Part shown: positions 45,916 to 51,151 of the stretch, piece after piece | Position numbering within the stretch: position 1 is the first letter of the stretch | How the letters are laid out: every line of letters starts with the position of its first letter | Assembly: GCA_025934835.1 (NCBI GenBank) | Contig: JAICWL010000014.1 | Span: 1 to 51,151, forward strand | Source: Fimbriimonadaceae bacterium | GTDB taxonomy: Bacteria > Armatimonadota > Fimbriimonadia > Fimbriimonadales > Fimbriimonadaceae | Direction of reading: 5' to 3' | DNA length: 51,151 bases | Notes under the pieces: model-generated | The model's database searches: none | What the model was told of the DNA's origin: nothing | What the model saw: only the letters and a program-made list of their open reading frames with translations | Position numbers and translations under genes: made by a program

Positions 45916-48168
45916 CTAGTTTATGACGTTTTGAGCGCGTCGTCTCGTGTCAATCACGCTTGCAACCAGTAATCCCGCCAGCCAGGCGAGCCAAGCCACC
46001 GAACCGATCACTAGCCCGATGGCAAGCCCGGGCGGGCTATATGCCCACCTCACGACGTGCTGGCCCGGCGGTACATCCAGCTCTCTCCATAAGCTCGGTT
46101 TCGGATCCTTCGGCGCCCCGTCGATCGTGGCTGTCCATCCCGGCATCCAACGATCCCGAACGGTTAGCGGGCCACCATCGGCACGAATGGTCTCGTGGTC
46201 GTAACCCTCTTCTTCAATTTGCCCGCCCGTGACGCGGCCCGGCCCGGGAAGCGAGTATCGATGCACGCCGTCCTCGCTGCCGGGAATCTCACTCATGCCA
46301 GGCAGCGGCATCAAGCTCCAAACTTGCGTAACGCCCGCCTGCGCGAGCTTGGAAGCATCGAAGCCCGGCTTCACAAACATCATGTTCCCGTTGGCTGGAG
46401 GAGCCGGGTCCCGACCGTCGATATCGTGGAGCAGCGCGACGGAATCCCGATGAAGCAGAGAATCGTAGCCATCGAGCGAGTGAATACGGCTCAGCGACGC
46501 TGTATCCGGCGGAAGCAGCGCCGGACCCGCCAAAAGTATTTGCCATTCCGAGTTGACCGGCGCTATCCGCGCGGTGGCATCGGCTTTTACCGTAGGTAGC
46601 GGCCGGCCCGTCGGCACCATATCGTGCCCGTAACCTACCCAAGCTAGCACTATCGGCAGAACGGCAGCAGCCGGCCGGTATTTGGCTAGCTCCTCGAACG
46701 TGACAAGAGCTACGCCGAACGAGCCGATCACGCCTAGGACGGCCATCGTCACCCACGGCATCCCCACGGCGCCTCTTACGCTGTCGGACACGGTCTGCAT
46801 ATTCCCGGCATCGGGAGTCAGAGCGGCGAAAACAGGCCCGATGAGAAGGCTGAGCGCGAGGGGCAGGCAAACTGCTACTCCGCGCAGCCTGGTGCTTGGA
46901 GCTGCAGCGTCATCGCTGACGGCGATTCCCGCCAAGACGCTGCCGGCGAGAACGAACAGCACGATCACGCGGCCAGGCGAGCCGGTCGAGGACCAACCCG
47001 GAACGAGGAAGTACAGCGGCCAGTTGAGGACCGTGCCCAGCGCTAGCAGCAGGCATAAGACTCCCACTACGCCGAGGGCCCAGGCTTGCGGCCGCTTCCA
47101 ACCGACCAGGACGAGCAGCCCGAGCACGAGCGGCCCCACAGTGACAGCCGACTCCGCGAAGTTCGCTCCTTGCTTGACGAGCAGCGGCCAATACTGCGAG
47201 ATCGTCTTTCCGTCCAAATCGATAGGCTCGCGTGGATCGCCTAGGCTGTAGGCGTTCGCGAGGTTGGCAAGCTCGAACGGCTTCAAAGCGCTGGCCGAAT
47301 AGGCCGCGTAGCCCTCGGCCGTTGGGGAATTCCGCCGGTGAGAGAACTGGCTGTAGCTAAGCACCGGAAGGAGCTGTAGAAGCGCCATGGCGACGCCCAG
47401 TGCGAGGCCGAGCGCCGTCCATCCTAGCGACTTTGCCGCCGCCCGTCCGGCCCGCCTGGCGCGCGCTCCGCAGAGCAATACGGCAAGGAGTCCTGCCCCC
47501 ATGAAGCCGTAGGCGATGAACTGTAGGTGGCCTGCGAGAACCATCATCGCCGATGCGCCGGCCAGCCAGAGCCCAGACCTCCCCGGATTGCTGCCGTAAG
47601 CCACGGAAACGACCAGCGCCAGCACCCAGGGAATCCAACTGACGGTAGTCAACACACTTGCCAGCGCCGTCCAAGAGAGCAGAAATGCGCTCGTAGCGAA
47701 CGACGTTCCGGCGACGCATCCTCCTATCCGAGAAGCGCCCAGCTTACGAGCTAGAAAGTAGGTTCCGAGGCCCGCCCAAAATAGGTGAAGCCAAGCGAGC
47801 AGCGCAACCGCCGGCGCGGTCGGCACGTGCAGCACCCCCATGAGGATGTGCGGCGGATAGAATCCCGCGGATTGCGAATTGGCGAGCAGTGGCGTGCCCG
47901 CGAGTTGGTAAGGATTCCAGAGCGGCAACTGGCCCTTGCCCCATGCGTCGAACACCAGGTCTCTCCAAACGTGAAACTGAAGCACCCCATCGGCCTGCAG
48001 CACGTCCCACGGCTGGGTGGGCGCAGGGCCGTTCCATGGCGCCATATGGCGGATTTGGTCGAAGGGCCCAATGGCCCGGACGAGGAAGATTGCTCGCCAA
48101 ATCGGTACTAGCGCGGCCAGGGCGATGAGCAGGACTGGCCAGCGTCGCCGAAGCATGGATGAGAGCAT
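45916..48168 (-). CDS. YfhO-family polytopic membrane protein
   Basis: 750 residues with about 12-13 hydrophobic helices and a periplasmic C-terminal beta domain before a final helix. FDQIRHMAPWNGPAP and VWRDLVFDAWGKGQLPLWNPYQLAGTPLLANSQSAGFYPPH (in parts) are the hallmark first-loop stretch of YfhO proteins. WSSTGSPGRVIVLFVLAG and, near the end, DRWMPGWTATIDG also fit. YfhO proteins are GT-C-type enzymes or modifiers that glycosylate lipoteichoic acid or other surface polymers in Firmicutes. In a diderm the acceptor is unknown. It is 11 bases after the TPR gene, so they share a transcript. Confidence 0.88.
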   Translation of the reverse strand: MLSSMLRRRWPVLLIALAALVPIWRAIFLVRAIGPFDQIRHMAPWNGPAPTQPWDVLQADGVLQFHVWRDLVFDAWGKGQLPLWNPYQLAGTPLLANSQSAGFYPPHILMGVLHVPTAPAVALLAWLHLFWAGLGTYFLARKLGASRIGGCVAGTSFATSAFLLSWTALASVLTTVSWIPWVLALVVSVAYGSNPGRSGLWLAGASAMMVLAGHLQFIAYGFMGAGLLAVLLCGARARRAGRAAAKSLGWTALGLALGVAMALLQLLPVLSYSQFSHRRNSPTAEGYAAYSASALKPFELANLANAYSLGDPREPIDLDGKTISQYWPLLVKQGANFAESAVTVGPLVLGLLVLVGWKRPQAWALGVVGVLCLLLALGTVLNWPLYFLVPGWSSTGSPGRVIVLFVLAGSVLAGIAVSDDAAAPSTRLRGVAVCLPLALSLLIGPVFAALTPDAGNMQTVSDSVRGAVGMPWVTMAVLGVIGSFGVALVTFEELAKYRPAAAVLPIVLAWVGYGHDMVPTGRPLPTVKADATARIAPVNSEWQILLAGPALLPPDTASLSRIHSLDGYDSLLHRDSVALLHDIDGRDPAPPANGNMMFVKPGFDASKLAQAGVTQVWSLMPLPGMSEIPGSEDGVHRYSLPGPGRVTGGQIEEEGYDHETIRADGGPLTVRDRWMPGWTATIDGAPKDPKPSLWRELDVPPGQHVVRWAYSPPGLAIGLVIGSVAWLAWLAGLLVASVIDTRRRAQNVIN

Positions 48169-48179
48169 AGCGCCGAGCT

Positions 48180-48536
48180 CTAGCAGTACACGGACTGTTG
48201 CAGCGCCTTTTCGTGTGTGGGATCGACGGACAGGATGTACTTAAGGTTCGAGCAACCCTCTTCGAACATGCCCAGCATGAGCTGAGTCATGGCGAGATCG
48301 TAGCGAACCTCCAAGTTCGATGGATGCGTGGTCGAGATCGCCTGAAGCGTCACGAGGCTGCCCTCGAAGTCCCCCTCGAAGCCTTGGACGAGCCCGAGTT
48401 GGTGCGCCGCATTCACATGACTTGGCTGGGCTGCCAGAACCTGCTGGAGGGCGGCACGCGCCTCAGGGTATCGACCTTCGCAGCGTAGCTGGAAGCCCTG
48501 CCTGTAAATCTCCTCGACATCCATAGCCATTGCCAT
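48180..48536 (-). CDS. Small tetratricopeptide repeat protein
   Basis: 118 residues. Three TPR-like helix pairs are visible: VEEIYRQGFQLRCEGRYPEARAAL and QQVLAAQPSHVNAAHQLGLVQGFEGDFEGSL and SNLEVRYDLAMTQLMLGMFEEG (each in part), with the normal A/G/P spacing. It is soluble, and it ends in SVYC. The start could be any of three in-frame ATGs (48536, 48530, 48524) directly after a probable promoter. The YfhO-family gene follows 11 bases downstream, so it may be a scaffold or regulator for that enzyme. Confidence 0.82.
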   Translation of the reverse strand: MAMAMDVEEIYRQGFQLRCEGRYPEARAALQQVLAAQPSHVNAAHQLGLVQGFEGDFEGSLVTLQAISTTHPSNLEVRYDLAMTQLMLGMFEEGCSNLKYILSVDPTHEKALQQSVYC

Positions 48537-48548
48537 GTCTGGCGACTG

Positions 48549-48557
48549 AGTATAGCA
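48549..48557 (-). promoter_or_regulatory. Extended -10 promoter for the TPR-yfhO unit
   Basis: On the minus strand, TGC-TATACT (48557-48549) matches the extended -10 form TGnTATAAT. It begins 13 bases before the first ATG (48536), so the leader would be only a few bases unless a later ATG is used. A 6-base inverted repeat GTAGCG...CGCTAC (48560-48578, loop 7) lies immediately upstream and could be an operator or the end signal for ftsH, although it has no U-tract. No -35 box is evident. Confidence 0.4.
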
Positions 48558-48601
48558 CCGTAGCGAACGGCACGCTACCCGTTGCCCAATGGCCCGGAAT
48601 G

Positions 48602-50545
48602 TCAGGCCGGGCCGGGTTCCAGTCGGCTTGGCGAGATGGCGGTCTTCGACTGCTTTTCGGAGCTCTTCGGCCCCGACGGAGCTTCCTCGGAAGGGTCGGC
48701 CGGAGATGCCATTGGCTCGAGGTCTTGGCCCTCCATGACCGAGAGAAACTCCTCGCGGCTGAGCGTCTCACGCTCCAGAAGCGCCCGGACGACCGCATCG
48801 AGCTCCTGCCGATGCGCCGTCAGCAGATCGGTAGCTCGCTGATGGCACCGGTCGACGATCGCACGGATCTCTTCGTCGATCAGCTTGGCCACATCTTCCG
48901 AGTAGTCGCGCTCGTCGTTAATGTCCCGTCCGAGGAATGGGTTGTGGTGCCGCCGGCCCAGGGCCAATGTGCCCAGTCTTTCGCTCATTCCGTATTCGCA
49001 CACCATGGCGCGCGAAAGCCTGGTGACTCGCTCGATGTCGTTGCTCGCTCCGGTCCAAACCTCGCCGTACACGATCTCTTCGGCGACTCGCCCTGACAGC
49101 AGCACGGTGATCATATCCAGAAGCTGCGCCTCGCTGACGAGGTATTTGTCCTGCTCGGGCACGGTCATCGTCGAGCCGAGCGACATGCCTCGAGGCAGAA
49201 TAGTCACTTTGTGGACGGGGTCGCTGTTCGGCAAGAGCTCGCCTACGACCGCGTGACCCGCCTCGTGATAGGCGAGCACTTCTCGCTCCTTGGCGTCGAT
49301 GATTCGACTCTTGCGCTGTGGGCCCGCCATCGTCCGGTCGAGCGCCTCTTCGAGGTCCGACTGATGCACCTTGCTGTGCCCGCGACGGGCTGCCAAAAGA
49401 GCTGCCTCATTGAGCATGTTGGCTAGGTCCGCGCCGGTAAATCCTGGCGTGCGCTTTGCAAGCACGTCGAGGTCGATATCCGGCTCGAGCGGCTTGCCTT
49501 TGGCATGAATCTTCAGGATCGCCAGTCGGCCGTTGGCATCGGGCGCATCGACTACGATCTGCCGGTCGAATCGTCCTGGCCGCAGAAGCGCCGGATCCAG
49601 GACGTCTGGCCGGTTTGTCGCGGCGATGAGGATGACGCCCGAGTTCGGATCGAATCCATCCATCTCGACAAGAAGCTGGTTGAGGGTCTGCTCGCGCTCG
49701 TCATGACCGCCGCCGAGTCCTGCGCCGCGCTGGCGACCGACGGCGTCGATTTCATCAACGAAGATCAGCGACGGCCGGTGGGCTTTCGCGGTTTCGAACA
49801 GGTCCCTGACTCGGGCTGCGCCTACACCGACGAACATCTCGACGAAGTCCGAGCCGCTGATGTGGAAGAACGGCACCCCGGCCTCGCCGGCGATGGCCCG
49901 TGCCAGGTGCGTTTTGCCGACGCCGGGCGGCCCCGTAAGCAAAATTCCCTTGGGGATCTTGGCCCCCAGAGCTGCGTACTTCTTCGTGTTCTTTAGAAAG
50001 TCGACGATCTCGAAGAGCTCCTGTTTGGCCTCTTCGATGCCCGCGACGTCGTCGAATGTGATCTTGGGTCCCGTCTCGCCGACCCGCTTTGCGCGGCTGC
50101 GCCCGAAGCTCAGCGCCTGGTTACCGCCCATCTGTGCCGGTCGGAGGACCAGGAAGTAAATTAGCGCGATCATCATCAGCGGGATCGCGATAACCGATAG
50201 AATGCCGACGATGCCGGCGATGATGGGCGCGCCCTCGATCTTGACCGTCGCGCCATTCTTGATAAGTTCTTGAGATAAGGTATTGCCGGCGGTAGTCTCC
50301 GGGTTCACGACGGTGGCGGTGAATTTGTCGCCGTTCCGATACGTTCCCGAGATCTGGTTCTGCTGCCAGGAAATCGTTTCGATGTTGTGCTTGGCACTTT
50401 GGGTCTCGAGCTGGTCCAAAGTCAGCTCTTCCGGCTTCTTGCTCGAGCCAATGCCGGCTACTGGTCCCAGGGCGTTCATCAGGAAAATGCCGATGACCAC
50501 CAATAGGATCAGGCCGAATATCGTTTTTGCAGGTCGGTTGTTCAA
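48602..50545 (-). CDS. ftsH: ATP-dependent zinc metalloprotease FtsH
   Basis: 647 residues, TTG start supported by the ribosome site GAGGAAGC. Two membrane helices (about 9-24 and 108-133) flank a periplasmic domain. The AAA+ module has Walker A GPPGVGKT at 205-212, Walker B IFVDEID at 261-267, the pore loop [17 protein letters not shown] and the second region of homology [19 protein letters not shown]. The protease domain has HEAGH at 427-431 and the third zinc ligand in SNDIERVT near 505. It degrades misassembled membrane proteins and regulators such as LpxC. tilS lies 53 bases upstream, as in many bacteria. The Pro/Ser-rich tail is variable. Confidence 0.97.
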   Translation of the reverse strand: MNNRPAKTIFGLILLVVIGIFLMNALGPVAGIGSSKKPEELTLDQLETQSAKHNIETISWQQNQISGTYRNGDKFTATVVNPETTAGNTLSQELIKNGATVKIEGAPIIAGIVGILSVIAIPLMMIALIYFLVLRPAQMGGNQALSFGRSRAKRVGETGPKITFDDVAGIEEAKQELFEIVDFLKNTKKYAALGAKIPKGILLTGPPGVGKTHLARAIAGEAGVPFFHISGSDFVEMFVGVGAARVRDLFETAKAHRPSLIFVDEIDAVGRQRGAGLGGGHDEREQTLNQLLVEMDGFDPNSGVILIAATNRPDVLDPALLRPGRFDRQIVVDAPDANGRLAILKIHAKGKPLEPDIDLDVLAKRTPGFTGADLANMLNEAALLAARRGHSKVHQSDLEEALDRTMAGPQRKSRIIDAKEREVLAYHEAGHAVVGELLPNSDPVHKVTILPRGMSLGSTMTVPEQDKYLVSEAQLLDMITVLLSGRVAEEIVYGEVWTGASNDIERVTRLSRAMVCEYGMSERLGTLALGRRHHNPFLGRDINDERDYSEDVAKLIDEEIRAIVDRCHQRATDLLTAHRQELDAVVRALLERETLSREEFLSVMEGQDLEPMASPADPSEEAPSGPKSSEKQSKTAISPSRLEPGPA

Positions 50546-50598
50546 TGCTTCCTCAGAAGGTTCTTAGGCTACTGCTCTTTCGCTACGTTTCTCGGTAG

Positions 50599-51151
50599 TC
50601 AGGCGTTTCCGTTAATTATGGCTGCCAGGCTGCGAGGCTCTCCAAATCGCAAGATTAGAGCCCTGCTTGTATGATCGTCTTTTGCCGCTCGATGGTCCAA
50701 ACAAACGCCGGGCGCCCACAACGGTCCAACCATGTCGCAAACAATCGGCAATAGCGACCGAGCAGATTGCGTGAGCTTCGCTTCGGACAGCAAGTCGGAC
50801 AACTTTCGGTGCCCCTCGAAGCCGACCGGCTGCATGCGATCCCCTGCTTTTGCGGGGCGGAAGTACAGTGAGCCGCGAATTTTCAACATATCCAACTCCG
50901 CGCTCAATGACTTTCTGTCCACCTTGGCGCTCGTCGGTGCTCCCTCGAACGCCACAAATCCCCAACCGAATTCCTCGCTCGAAGTCTCTCCAGGGACTGT
51001 CAGCGAAAACCGCGTGTAACCCGGTGGATGGACGAGCCGCGTCACGATCCGTTCCTCGTCCCACTCGACAACGACGTGACCGCCTTCCGCGGTCACCGAA
51101 CCCGACTCTCCGGCCGCCACAGATGCGAGCACCGCCTCGATCTGACGCGCA
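50599..51151 (-). CDS. tilS: tRNA(Ile)-lysidine synthase, C-terminal part (runs off the right edge)
   Basis: The frame is open from the TGA/TAA side at 50599 to the window end, leaving about 184 C-terminal residues. The start and catalytic N-terminus are outside. The TilS C-terminal domain is recognisable: LYFRPAKAGDRMQPVGFEGHRKLSDLLSEAKL in parts, SARSLLPIVCDMVGPLWAPGVCLDHRAA. This corresponds to the consensus RpGDRf.P.G..G.kklsdf..d.kip...R...P.v.....i.wvpG. TilS makes lysidine at the wobble base of the minor tRNA-Ile. The edge stretch RQIEAVLAS fits the preceding helical domain. Its position before ftsH is the common order. Confidence 0.85.
   Translation of the reverse strand, partial: ARQIEAVLASVAAGESGSVTAEGGHVVVEWDEERIVTRLVHPPGYTRFSLTVPGETSSEEFGWGFVAFEGAPTSAKVDRKSLSAELDMLKIRGSLYFRPAKAGDRMQPVGFEGHRKLSDLLSEAKLTQSARSLLPIVCDMVGPLWAPGVCLDHRAAKDDHTSRALILRFGEPRSLAAIINGNA

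Noticed and set aside
1..51151. CRISPR arrays, insertion sequences, tRNA or rRNA genes
   Set aside because: No regularly spaced repeats, transposase motifs or cloverleaf-like sequences were seen in the few short gaps between genes.

Overview
Organism and overall character. The window is about 58-60% GC and carries no rRNA, tRNA, phage, insertion sequence or CRISPR array. It encodes a Kdo transferase (so an LPS-type outer membrane), a LolA-like protein, a PilMNOPQ-type pilus machine with a secretin, a DUF1552/DUF1592 pair of the kind common in Planctomycetes, Verrucomicrobia and Armatimonadota, DUF1844, and TilS next to FtsH. Many genes start with GTG or TTG, and most operon joints are 4-base overlaps (ATGA, GTGA, TTGA, one probable CTGA). 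I infer a free-living diderm bacterium, with Armatimonadota (Fimbriimonadia) as the best guess. This rests on gene content and no marker RNA confirms it. The DNA is almost completely coding: no gene-free stretch is longer than about 200 bases.

Layout, left part. 1-5521 (+): the end of a beta-helix/PA14 surface protein, DUF1844, an unknown protein, a GNAT acetyltransferase, and a secreted M16 peptidase coupled to a non-catalytic M16-like partner. 5518-6585 (-): ThpR and a small anchored protein. 6568-8780 (+): purC and waaA. 8770-11214 (-): a small secreted protein, a DUF4397 lipoprotein, a four-CxxC zinc-ribbon protein resembling the McsA N-terminus that starts at a CTG overlapping the ilvE stop, and ilvE. 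11336-12730 (+): a VanW/G5 envelope protein. 12672-17949 (-): a polytopic GT-C-like protein preceded by a coupled operon of a polytopic membrane protein, DUF4129, DUF4350 and a small exported protein. 18082-20831: a LolA-like protein, a methyltransferase and an APH-fold kinase.

Middle part. 20888-32372 (-) is one 12-gene type IV pilus/type II secretion-like operon. In transcription order it encodes a minor pilin, a PilW-like protein, a PilX-like protein, a membrane GAF/HD-GYP c-di-GMP phosphodiesterase, PilM, PilN, PilO-like, PilP-like, PilQ secretin, PilB ATPase (with MshEN-like N-terminal motifs), PilC and the main pilin. A hairpin followed by a U-tract ends it. No retraction ATPase or prepilin peptidase is present. 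The HD-GYP enzyme together with the MshEN-like motifs suggests the operon carries its own c-di-GMP control.

Right part. 32479-39447 (+): an exported GH38 alpha-mannosidase followed by a complete sugar ABC importer (lipoprotein, tandem ATPase, permease) and a possible tiny coupled ORF. 39478-43094 (-): a Tat-exported DUF1552 protein and a DUF1592-family cytochrome-like protein. 43288-44262 (+): a TIM-barrel sugar isomerase/epimerase. 44369-44731 (+): an unknown protein. 44728-48536 (-): pyroglutamyl peptidase, two tandem ClpS adaptors of equal length whose N-degron pocket residues differ, a YfhO-family protein and a TPR protein. 48602-51151 (-): FtsH and the C-terminal part of TilS, which runs off the right edge.

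The most interesting items are the tandem ClpS pair with a changed pocket, the c-di-GMP circuitry inside the pilus operon, and the zinc-ribbon gene with an apparent CTG start.
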